Source of the DNA: Hippasteria phrygiana
Taxonomy: Eukaryota > Echinodermata > Asteroidea > Valvatida > Goniasteridae
Assembly (NCBI GenBank): GCA_037893225.1
Contig: JAZGUH010000410.1
Location: 310,001 to 374,000 of the forward strand
Length of the DNA: 64,000 nucleotides
Direction of reading: 5' to 3'
The position numbers and the translations under genes were made by a program. The notes beneath the pieces are model-generated. The model made no database searches. It had not been told where the DNA came from and was given only the letters and a program-made list of their open reading frames with translations. This document shows positions 1-11,200 of this stretch, piece by piece (the first letter of the stretch is position 1; each line of letters starts with the position of its first letter).

Positions 1-1088
1 GATAATTTCAATGTGAAAACAAAAAAATCCATGCACTGGGAAAAAAGTCCCACATTTTAGAAGTCAGTATTTTTAAAAGAAAACCTGATTAAACCACTGC
101 TGGAGTTTGAATGTTGGTACAGGTGCACGATGTAATTAGACCGGTTCTGGACCGGCTGGTTTCGGACACACTAACCGCCACGTACGATGATCCAATGCGT
201 TACCGAGTAACATTGCATACACTCCAAGCCTCGCAATACAGGAACATTGAACCACTTACTCTTATTTTGAGCTGCAGGGAAGGTGGAAGAAATTACAGAA
301 AATAGAGAAACATAACGAGAGAAAAAAACAAACGGAAATAGGTGAAACACATACAACAATGAACTACGATATAATAACATAATGAATGAAAAATGAAAAT
401 TAAATGCATTTGATCTGCAAAAATATTTTTTCTTGAAATCAAAATTTGCATTTAATTAATTTTGCATTTTTTTTTGTTATCTACATATCTTGATGTAATA
501 TTGTAAAAAAGAAAAAAAACTGTTAAAACTTCATTACTTAAAACTGTTTGATATTGTAAAATCAATCATTCATTCGCAAATAATTCTTTTCATAATAACC
601 AGCAGATTCTTCACGTTTCCATTCTTACAGGCTGTATGAAAAGGATGTTTTATTGAGAGTCAATGAAAAGTACATAAACAACAGAATAAGGGACAATTTT
701 TTTATGAAATTGCAGCAATAATTTTTAAAATGTTTATTTGAGTACCTTGATGAATGGTAACTGAGGAAAGCAAAAAAAAAAAAAGGTGAGTGAGATTGTA
801 ATCATGAATGATGCATTATGCTTAGTAGGCCAAGATGAAAAATGCAATTTTGAAGAGTGTAAGTTTTATCAGAAATCAGGGATTGAAAATAAACTGTTGA
901 GGAAAACAAGAAATTGATTGAAAAGAAAATACCAAACTTGAATAAGCAACTGTACCTCATGTTGGAACTCTTAAAGAAAAATATGTCACAGGCTCCGAAT
1001 GGAGTTCATGTACAATAAACATAAACCACAAGACAAAACACCTCATTGAAGAAACTGTAACCTCTAAATTTGATGAGCAAAATGAATA
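1..1088. other. No gene recognised, AT-rich
   Basis: Low-complexity AT-rich sequence with short A and T runs. Small open frames here have no recognisable domain and no splice support. It should be non-coding or intron of the MTMR10-like gene if that gene continues leftwards. Confidence 0.5.
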
Positions 1089-1091
1089 GAA

Positions 1092-1433
1092 TACACTACC
1101 TCACACTGATTTCAATGGAACACTACCTCTCACTAATTTTAATGGAACACTACTTCACACTGATTTCAAAGGAACACTACCTCACACTGATTTCAAAGGA
1201 TCACTACATTACACTGATTTCAAAGGAACACAGCCTCACACTGATTTCAATGGAACACTCTCACACTAATTTCAATGGAACACTACCTCACACTAATTTC
1301 AATGGAACACTACCTCATACTGATTTCAATGGAACACAACCTCACACTGATTTTAATGGAACACTCTCACACTAATTTCAATGGAACACTACCTCACACT
1401 GATTTCAACAGAGCATTACCTCAAATTGATTTC
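1092..1433. repeat. 27-bp minisatellite (about 13 units)
   Basis: Imperfect tandem copies of a unit containing CACTGATTTCAATGGAACAC, with occasional shorter units. Because 27 is a multiple of three, nine-residue repeats are open in more than one frame, which explains two overlapping small ORFs. I see no sign that they are translated. Confidence 0.9.
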
Positions 1434-2675
1434 AATGCAAAATCTTTTTCAATCCTTCTACATACATGTCTACATGTATATACATATTTTTAAAATCTTG
1501 TACTTCAGTGGCATGTTCAATTTTATCCTACATGTATTTTAAGATTTTTGAAAAGAAAATCTCTTTGAGGCAAGTATGATGAATCTCCCTTCATGCATGC
1601 TTCATATCCCGTCTTTCTCCAATTCCTGCCGAAATCATGAGCATATTCCCCACAGATGTGACAAAACGTGAGTGGTTTTTTAGAACGGATGGCACCATGA
1701 ATCGATGTTGTTTCCTACCTTACTCATACTGTTATGCGTACCTTCCTGGTGAAAATTAAATTTAGATAATTCCAGATGTTATGGTTTTCAAGATTAAAAA
1801 TAAATACAGCAAATAGTTTGAGTTTTCCCGGCCAATTTCAACAAAAAATCATTCAGTCTAATACCCTGATCATTCAGTTTAATTTGAAAATGAATGCTCT
1901 TTTACATCTAGTTGAGAACTCACTCAGCAAATAAGATCACTCAAATACAAATAGTCGTTTGGTTTATTCAATTTTGCTCAAGCCACTTGTCAGAGGTTGG
2001 TCAGGAATAAAATGTCAATAGGCAAACAGTTGTTTCTGTGGCATATGTTCATTCTGATCGGATTCCTATTTGCCTAGATATAAAAAGCTGATATTTCAAG
2101 GAGAATTCATTACACATTGCTTCTTGATACAAAGACAAAAATGTCAGTTGTTCTCCACTGTCTGGCTCACATCTTCATTTGATTCCGAGAAATATTTAGA
2201 GGTTCCCAGTGTCCTCAAACGTGCCTTGAAGACCTACTCACAGACCCCTCATCTCCAGAGATTCTCCAGAGGTCAAACCCTGGGAATCAGTTGCACTCTG
2301 CCCATCTTGACAGCGACAACTTCCCAGACAATCTCGCAACACTCATGTACAAGTTTGCCCCAGGGGCTGTGTAGAGAACCCAGGGACACCATGACTCAGT
2401 GTGAGATCACACCAAAAAAAGGGAACCTTGCAGAACTCCAAAACAGATGGAAAATGGAGAAGCTAAATTGGAGAGCTTGAAACTGCACTTTTTTAATAGT
2501 AATCATGCAGTTTTCCTAGTCCAGCTAAACAATTGACAGTTGTCCATGATCAAACATGAGAATAGATGATTAGGGCACTCAAGGCACTACATTATTACCC
2601 CTGCTCATCATGCCCATCAATCATTCCTGAAACCTCCGCTCCCAGGAGTATGCAGCCCTGGCTACAAGTCAAGCG
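1434..2675. other. Non-coding stretch with one ambiguous open patch
   Basis: No gene is recognised. Between about 2165 and 2370 the plus strand is open in two frames with a protein-like composition (for example HLDSDNFPDNLATLMYKFAP) that stops at TAG. I do not recognise it and no good splice borders are visible. Confidence 0.4.
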
Positions 2676-3139
2676 CACATGGGCTAATCAAACACATGGG
2701 CTAATCAAACACATGGGCTAATCAAACACATGGGCTAATCAAACACATGGGCTAATCAAACACATGGGCTAATCAAACACATGGGCTAATCAAACACATG
2801 GGCTAATCAAACACATGGGCTAATCAAACACATGGGCTAATCAAACACATGGGCTAATCAAACACATGGGCTAATCAAACACATGGGCTAATCAAACACA
2901 TGGGCTAATCAAACACATGGGCTAATCAAACACATGGGCTAATCAAACACATGGGCTAATCAAACACATGGGCTAATCAAACACATGGGCTAATCAAACA
3001 CATGGGCTAATCAAACACATGGGCTAATCAAACACATGGGCTAATCAAACACATGGGCTAATCAAACACATGGGCTAATCAAACACATGGGCTAATCAAA
3101 CACATGGGCTAATCAAACACATGGGCTAATCAAACACAT
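2676..3139. repeat. 17-bp satellite array, 27 near-perfect units
   Basis: The unit CACATGGGCTAATCAAA is repeated 27 times with almost no variation and ends in a partial unit. The uniformity suggests recent expansion or gene conversion. Confidence 0.96.
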
Positions 3140-4382
3140 AACCACCATTCACTACATGTGCTTACTTCCTCAATTTATCACAGTGTCTTGCTCAAGGACA
3201 CAAGCAGCGTGACACCTGCTGGACTTGAACCACAAGCAGTAGTATTACTAAGATCTCAAGTCCAATGTATAGATCAGGGGCCACGGCACTACGCAATCAA
3301 CATAGAAGTACTGTGGGTGTTGAAGACCTTTTGGATTTTTACATTTGCGTGGTAAATGTTTCAAAGTAACTGCTATTTAGAGCTCATTCATAACTTGACC
3401 TCTCTCAAGACTGTGCATCCTATCAAATCCAAAAGGAAACTCAAATTTCCTTCGAGTACAATTTAGACTTAAAGTTCAATGAATTTGTAAGAACTTTCAA
3501 CCATAATTCTTAAACTCTATTTGGAGCTCTTTTTGGTCTGACAAAGATTCTGCAAGGTCCTCCCAAACTCGTCGCTTAAATTTAGAAATTGAATGTCAAG
3601 GATTTGTGTAACTACAGGGAACATCTGTGAACAGTAGATATTTAACTTGTTGATAGAATCGCCCCATGGGTAAGAACTGTCGGCCAAAGCTCACTCCCTT
3701 AGGAATGTGTATAGGTGTCCAAGCGGTCAAAGGATGACACATATTAGTAGCGCTTGACCTTGTTGTAAGTTTGGTTGGTAATCGTGAATTTACCAAGGAA
3801 GACTTTTCATGCTAAGCAAATTTGTGTATTTAGTATCGCCGTGAAATTGGCCCCAGGTACCAAAAGTATCCAAACCGAAAATCTGCTTTACTTTAACCCT
3901 AACAGTCCTGAATCCTCCAGTTTGATTTTCCATGCACCCTAGGGAGTTAGGGATAAGGTAAAGGCTCCCCTTAGCACCATATGGCAACTCTCTCTCTCTT
4001 TCTCTTTTTGAGAACCTGGGCAAACTCCAAGTTTCCCCAGATTCTTTTCAGAACCTTCAGACTCAAAAAAAAGAAGAGACTTGTCACCTGGTGCTACCAC
4101 AAATCTTTATCTGATTGCTACTTTCACCAGGCAAACCTTCCAATCTTATCTCATCTGTTTGACATGAAGCTACATGAGGACATCCATGCACTGCACTGGC
4201 TGCTTGTTAGTTAGGATAATCAGGGCCCAGTATAGCAGGAAAATCCCTAGAGCAGAACATTCTTTGCTAAGCATATTTCAGGCACACATCCCATCAGCAC
4301 AGAACGGAAGCTGTTAGCACTGAATTCCTAGGTTAGCAGAACTGTAAATCTGTACCTTGGCAGATAACAGGCAAGGGTGTAA
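3140..4382. other. Intergenic or intronic, dispersed repeats
   Basis: No gene is recognised. It contains a motif GTCTTGCTCAAGGACACA near 3185 that recurs near 40090, pointing to a shared dispersed repeat. There is one small TTAA element (separate entry). Confidence 0.4.
3897..3952 (-). mobile_element. Short TTAA-flanked MITE, CCCTAA-ended family (copy 1)
   Basis: Starts CCCTAACAGTCC after TTAA and ends GAGTTAGGG, followed by a decayed ATAA. The interior (TCCTGAATCCTCCA) is shared, inverted, with copies near 13.9, 23.6 and 34.2 kb. Confidence 0.75.
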
Positions 4383-4534
4383 CCTCTTAGAAAAGGATGA
4401 CGGCCATAGCCACAATTTGAAAAAGACCACCTGACCAGTTGTCATCTATATGTGCATTCCTGCACGTACTCAATCCATTGTTTGCATCACGCTTCCAAGG
4501 CTGCAAAAGCCCGTCTTGGTATACCAGCACCCAA
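4383..4534 (-). mobile_element. TTAA-flanked MITE, family A-prime (inverted copy)
   Basis: Related in reverse orientation to the copies near 44.4 and 46.7 kb (GACCACCTG, TTGTCATCTATA, TACCAGCACCC). It abuts the next element and shares its TTAA. Confidence 0.7.
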
Positions 4535-4538
4535 TTAA

Positions 4539-4738
4539 CCCTTTTCGTACGGATGACGCCCAAAAAAGTGCCACCAGGCCGGATGACGCCATTGGCCGCC
4601 GTTTGTGCAGTTTCAATCCATTGTTGGATTATTGTTTATGTCATGCTTGACTGCACAAACACATTGTAGCGGTTCGATTTGGCTGCCAGAACCGCTGCAA
4701 CACCCCCACGTCTCCCGTAAAATACCGTGCCCAAGGGG
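4539..4738 (+). mobile_element. 200-bp TTAA-flanked MITE, family A (copy 1)
   Basis: TTAA lies on both sides. The element begins CCCTTTTCGTACGGATGACG and ends CCCAAGGGG. It has no coding capacity. TTAA duplication with CCC...GGG ends is the piggyBac pattern. Copies at 16.5 and 42.5 kb are highly similar. Confidence 0.88.
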
Positions 4739-4785
4739 TTAATAATAGCTGACCAGATGGGGTAAGAAACATACACATCACTGTA

Positions 4786-5083
4786 CACTATGAATCCCTT
4801 GGATGTGATTTCCTATTCAGAATGGACAGGAGGATTAAGAGAATGTGATTTTAACAATGAGGGTCCAAAATCACATCCAGAGCCTAAAATCACAAAGCGG
4901 TTTAAGCTGTTAAACCCAGAAGTCACAATGTACTTTTTGTCAGGGTGGGATAATAGTTCACAGGCTTCAGATGTGATTTTAAATAGAGTAGGATGTGATT
5001 TTGGACCCTCATTGTTGAAATCACATCCTCTTAATCCTCATGTCCATTTTAAATAGGAAATCACATCCAAGTGATTCACAGTG
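4786..5083. mobile_element. 298-bp inverted-repeat element, 3-bp target duplication (CACTA-like)
   Basis: Starts CACTATGAATCCCTTGG and ends with the near inverse CCAAGTGATTCACAGTG. The arms are about 100 bp. It is flanked by GTA on both sides. A second copy with TCA flanks lies in a GNB5 intron. CACTA/G ends with 3-bp duplication suggest the EnSpm/CACTA superfamily. Confidence 0.82.
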
Positions 5084-5161
5084 GTATATGGCATGCAAGG
5101 TTCATGCAACCTCTCTAGTCGGGATGTAACAGGTAAGGCCTTGGTTCAAGATGCACCTCAC

Positions 5162-5292
5162 CTGGCATGCAGAGTTCATGAAGCCTCTGGAAGCTGGCCT
5201 GGATGTCCTTGTAGGAGGGACAGAGTCGACCAAGCTCTAGGATATCAGGCTGGGCCTTGGAGGGATGGATCAAGGTAATACTCTCTAACATC
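5162..5292 (-). CDS. MTMR10: MTMR10-like coding exon 9 (last one found)
   Basis: It encodes MLESITLIHPSK, then LCPSYKDIQASFQRLHELCM. This aligns with the LPNIQEVQAAFxKLKQLC helix of MTMR10. It ends in phase 1 at gtgagg. No following exon was recognised between here and the left edge of the window. Confidence 0.84.
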
Positions 5293-8200
5293 CTGGCGAT
5301 CAAGATGAAACAAAGATTACTGTGTTGCCCAATTCCCATCCAACTCAAGAATACGTAGACCTTCACAGGTGGAACCACAGGAGCGGTTGGGGTGGTAATA
5401 CCCCCTCTCTGCTTTGCATTCAATTTTCTTTTTTTATGGGAGGGGGAGTTGGTTGGGTGGGATTGAACTCCCTCCCCCAAGGACTGACACACCCTCAAGT
5501 TTGTCGGGCATGACACCCCTTTAAAAGACCATGATTCGTCCCTATGTTATGGCTTGATATTCTTGAAGGGTCTAGGTGACATTCAGATATTTTCATTGTT
5601 CCTGATTTTTACAGACCTGGTTCAATAATGTGTCCTTAGGATTTTCAGATTTGACTGTGCTTGTACAATGTAGGGTTGTTGTAGGCAAAAGGCTTGGATT
5701 TTCTCCTCCAGAATATCTGGACTTTACTCCCACCTCTAAAAATTCACACAGCTTCATCATCTTCTCTCCAGATTTCTACAGGCTTCTGAACTTACAGAAG
5801 TAGATATAAACAATAACTTCCTCTGATCAATTTAGTACAGTAGATTCAACCTGATATACCCATCTCTCTATACTTTTGGACTACCTGGATTGTATAAAAT
5901 GGGGGGCACGACTACAGTAACATTCAATAGTATTGGATAACCCCCATCAAAATATGTTTCGTCTGCACTTGTTTCATCCCACTCAGGCCATTGTACTAAC
6001 TCCAGCTGTCGTCAGTGACAGATTTTCCGACTCTTTTTTTGCCCTCATAGATTGAGGCTCCTACCTCCACAGAAATGAAAAATATTATGGGTTTACCTGA
6101 CTTCATGGTCCTGATGTAACGTGTCTGCTCGTAGAGGGACTGTCCTCATCAGCATACTACCATTACTATGGCTCCAGCACCACATCTAGGGGGAACAGAC
6201 GGAGGAAAAGGGCGGGAAATCACTCCAAGCAAATCATTGGCGCAAGAAATGTTCACACATAAAACCAAACTTCTGTGAAACAATTTATAACTGCACGCAG
6301 GATGGACTACTATATTTAAAAACATCAATTTGAAAATTACAAGATGAACAATATGCCTGCACCTCTTTTACATATTCAAATTGCTGCAGTGCATTCTGGG
6401 ATACGAGGAAAGAAACAATACAGTTTCCAGTCTCATCCTACCACAATAATAGTGGTATTTGATGACTAATACGAAGGCTAATGATTTCAATTAATTGCCA
6501 TTCTGGTAATAAAAACTACAATAGTTTTGACTGATCATGGGAAATAAGTCTGATTCGTTGACTACAAGAACATCTTGTACAGGTCTGCCATCCTTTCCAC
6601 CTGTCATATTGTTCCGACGTCCACTTTGTATAATGGAGGAATGGTGCGTTAAAACAGCATTAGACATTGTACAAATACAGCTCATTTTTACATCAAGTTA
6701 CCAAAGTCCGACAGCAGTGCTAGCGGCTTAATGTGGTGATGAGTTTGAGCATGTCACTTGACCTTTGACCTAATCTTACCGGTATTCTTCCTCCTTCAAA
6801 GTGAGGAGCAGCTCGAGTCAACTCCCCGTCTGACACCACCGATGGTACAACAAAAAATTCTGGAAGACTGAGAATAAAAATAAAAATATTTCATATTGCT
6901 TGAAAACCTCTTGTTGACTGGCACACAGCCACATCCACAAGATTTTGTGGAGCAGTTTTTGGTTTGTCTTAAGACTGTGTGCGTTCCGGATTGATTTTAT
7001 AACGACGGGTGAATTAAATAACATTCCAGAATCTTCCAGAATGACATTTCCATAAATTGAACACCATGATTATTCCCAAAAGTCTTCACAAATTTTTAGT
7101 AACTTTCTATTACACCTAACCATGTTAAATCCAACAATTTTAATATGATTTTGCATGCAATCTAGGATGTTAGGGTTACTCCGATATTCCACATTTTTCC
7201 AAGCATTTTCTATTCACCCTTTGCATAGTTTCACCATATTGGAACAAAATGGTGGCTTTACTTCCCAACAAAGACTGTCTCACTTCATTACTACATATGT
7301 TGCTGAACTATTGCATCAGATGCAAGCTAGTATAAAAAGAAAATTCACCTACCTATCTGATATTCTAAAATCCTGATTGACAGCTGTTACTCTAAGATTC
7401 CTGGCTCCCGTTCTATGCATCTCATCTTGCCAATCTTCGTATCTCCTGAACTGAGGCGTCCGTCCAGCCCTTTCAGCGTGCTCACTCCTCTCAGGTAAAT
7501 CAGAGACGGCAGATAACCGCTGGGACGAGGGCCGGTATACTGGAGTCAACTGTTATGGAAACAAATTTACCACTGTTAAAAAATACTGACAAATATTGAA
7601 ATAATTTGATTTGGATATTGGTCAGGTTCACAATCTTGGCTCAATTTCATAGAGTTGCTTAGCACAAAATAATAAGCAAAAGAACTGAGAACCAGTCACA
7701 AGCAGTACACATCACATGCCACTTTGGCTGGTAAGCTGTTTTCTGTGCTCTGCATTTTTGTGTGCTCAATAAATCTGGCCAACAGGGTCAATTTTCTGGT
7801 GCTGCTAAGCAGAGTTTTTGCTTAGCAAAACAGGATACCAGCCAAAACTGCATATGATGTATGCTACTGGTTCTCATCAGACTTCTGCTTAGCAGGAACA
7901 GTTGCTGAGCAATATTTTGTTAATTAGAAGATAATGTTGCCCTTCTACCTAGTGTATTAAGCACTACATGTTCAGTGATTTCAGAGAGTTTGTGGGAACA
8001 AAATTCACAGGCTTACTCAGGAGGGAGTTGAACCAACGACCTCCTGTTTACTAGTGCTGGGTCGGCAATTTTAGGTTTGCAGTGTGATTGCCAGAAATCA
8101 TTTGACTACCATTATGGGCCTTCTACGCAAATCATTGATTTTTTTGTTTCTGGTTACAGGGCTCTCATACCTTGGTTGATTTCTTGGAGTGACTTGATTT

Positions 8201-11200
8201 CCAATCTCTGTTGGGTTTAAGATTCTTGGTGTCTGATGACATGTTGTTTGGTTTGGATTGAGACACCGGTGAGGACGATGAAGGAAGCTCAAAGGAGAAG
8301 GCAAAGAGACGTTGGAGATTGGTGATGAAGGCATAATGAAGGATGGTGTTCATTACCTGTACAGGAAAAAGACAAATTGAGTCCCTTCTTATAAACACTG
8401 CTAAAGGTGCAGTGGTGCATCATGTAACCATGGCCCTGAGACGACCGTATGCAATTTTGTGCAGTAATTTTTTCTTTTCTTCAAAAACTGCACTTTCTGC
8501 GTCAAATCATAATTAATATGAATGGGGAAATATTGCACAAGCTGTATTCACTTTAATTCTGCCGTAATAGGTAAACTAGGCTGACAGCTTTTTAATAACA
8601 TTTATTTCCATACTTTTCAGAAATCAGTGTGTACATGTACAGTCCGAACATGATGAAATGATACATGTAGGTAACATGAAGAAAGTAAAACAAAATAAGG
8701 CAAATCTCAAATATAAAACAATTTTAATAAAAAAACGGAAGGGGAATAGTATGAGAATGTCCATAATAAGCCAATGCATGTAGACAAAAGCCTGTACAGT
8801 CAAGTAAAAAAAAAAACAGAGAAAACAAGACAAACACTTAAAAACAAAATTAATAATGACTGACAATAAATTGTGAAAATTACATAAATCATTGAAAAAC
8901 AAGTTACTGTGTCTCAGTAAAAAAAAAAACTGCAATGGTATGACGTTACTTATCAAAATTTATGATGCATTGTCACAAAGGTCCAAACCGTGTTTAAATA
9001 ATATAAATTGTATTACCACACTGTAAATGCAAGACATCCTTAGTTTAAGCTTCTCAGGCTACAATGTACAAGTGCATTTAGCCCAGACCCCTAGGTGACA
9101 CAGCGCTATGCTATCACCCAAATCTCCCAAATACAAAACGGAAGCCGGAAGCATTGGCAACCGTCCAGATAATACCGTATTACCGGCTATTTTTAGTCCT
9201 CAACGCTGCCCGCAGAGGCTAGGCATAGCTCTAAGGGATATCCCAAGATAAAACCGATAACCATGTCTTAGAGAAGACTGGATGTGTGTAGGTGGAATCG
9301 CTTGATGAAGCGAGCTTACAAAACAGGAAGACAGTGACAGTGAAAGGGATGTTTTGCCAACAGTCTCTGTTTTTTACTGTGATGACGTGGTGACAGTAAG
9401 TCTGTCGGCCATTTTTTTTGGTCAACTGAAATAGGCCAAGGGAGGTCTTCTGGGTGACAAAAAATCAGCTTTTCCTGAAGGTATAAGAAAATATTTTGGC
9501 TGGACTCAAGATGCCATAACCAATTATTAAAGGTGAATCCAATACAGTAATCCAATGATACATATGTCCTGAATCAATGGACACAACCCCACATCAAGGT
9601 ATTGGTTGTGTCATCTTGCAAAATCCTCCAAAATGTATAGATTTTGAAGGATCTAGGGGGGTTATGATAAACCCTAACGCTAACCCAGCATTCCCACTTT
9701 TTAGACGTTCCCTTTACCATGCAAAATCTAGCAATAGTACTTCTGTCGGATTTTGTTGATCTGAGGAGTAAACAAACGATGTTGGATTCTGTTGGATCAA
9801 CAGGGTGCTTAGGGTTAAAATGGAATTAGCAAATGAAACACTACAGACCACCAGTAAATCCCGACATTATTTAGGCACTTGATATCAGTTTGTTTATAAC
9901 TGGTTTGACGATCTTTGGATCCATGGTTATATGAAAAACAGGCTCAAAACTCACCGACTTGACTTGGCTTTTGTTGGTAAACTTGAAGCTGAATGTATGT
10001 ACTTTGAAGTTCTTGCATTTGATCTCCACCATCTTGATACTCCGAGATGCACTGGTTCCTGGTAGAAGCTGTTTTCTCTTACTTGAGGACACTGGAAAGG
10101 AAGGAATTGCTAACTGTTAGCACAGTTTCAATCTAGGAACAAGTTCAGGTAAAAACTATAGATAATTTTATAGACTGTATCGAACATCAATGTTGCCATA
10201 GCAACAACAATCGGCCACCATATATGAAAGGCATATGATAACAACAGCATGTATTATTGTACATGTGTGCACCACAATATGGCTGCCATATTCGAGACGG
10301 TCTATTGTTAGACTAGCCATGCCTGGGCTGGTCAACCAACTCTGGTCAACCATCCGGAACCGGGCTGCAAGGCATGGTCATGCTGATTATCAATAACGGC
10401 ATTCTTGTGCTATAAACGGTGACAAGTGAAGAGGGTACAGTAGCACAATAATTCAACCGGAATTGTTCATGTGTAGTTGCTGTTATGCAGGTGTAAGCAC
10501 TGATCTCTATAAACTGGATTGGCTGCGAAGCTCCGCGATTGAAGCCACCGCACGGCCATCTTGCTATATTCAAAACAATGGCCGTTTTCCAAGCCATTGT
10601 TTTGAATATAGCAAGATGGCCGCGCGGTGGCTTCAATTCACGCATAGGCAATCACTGCTGCGCTGCCAATCCAGTGTATAGAGATCAGTGGGTGTAAGGC
10701 ACGTGTCACAAATCAACCACCACACTGGTTTACCAATGGTCCTTCTCAAACTTGCTCCAGAATAACAAATCTGCATGCCCCCTTCGAACAAAGTAATAAC
10801 AAAAACGGCATGTCCACTTCCAGTCAAATTTTGTACTGAGGATTTTCTGAATTTTAACGCTATGGAACCATTTTGCCCAATATTTTAGGGGGAAATTTCC
10901 ATACTTTTATTTGCCAGTTATAAAGATTCTTGTAAAAAGCAATAATTATACATGTATTTTTGCAAATGCTGCCTGTTCAAAATAATTTTTACTTTTTTAC
11001 TGGGGCAAGTGACTAGACACTGTTGGTTAGTGGAATATATTTAGCCCATCCTAAGAATCCAGTTGTCCTAATAATACTCAGATTTGTCTTTAAACTTTGT
11101 CATATCGCACACGAGTAAATAAAATATTTTTTTTTTACTATTCTAGTATGAATACTACAAGCGATATGCAAAGCCATAATATAATTATTCTGCTTGATCA

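Noticed and set aside
1070..1493. Two overlapping small ORFs of HYLTLISME-type repeats
   Set aside because: They are produced by the 27-bp minisatellite and have no other support.
2676..3139. CRISPR array
   Set aside because: The units are directly adjacent with no variable spacers, and the genome is eukaryotic.
5115..5516. 133-residue minus-strand ORF as a complete gene
   Set aside because: Only 5162-5292 is an exon of the MTMR10-like gene; the rest reads through intron.
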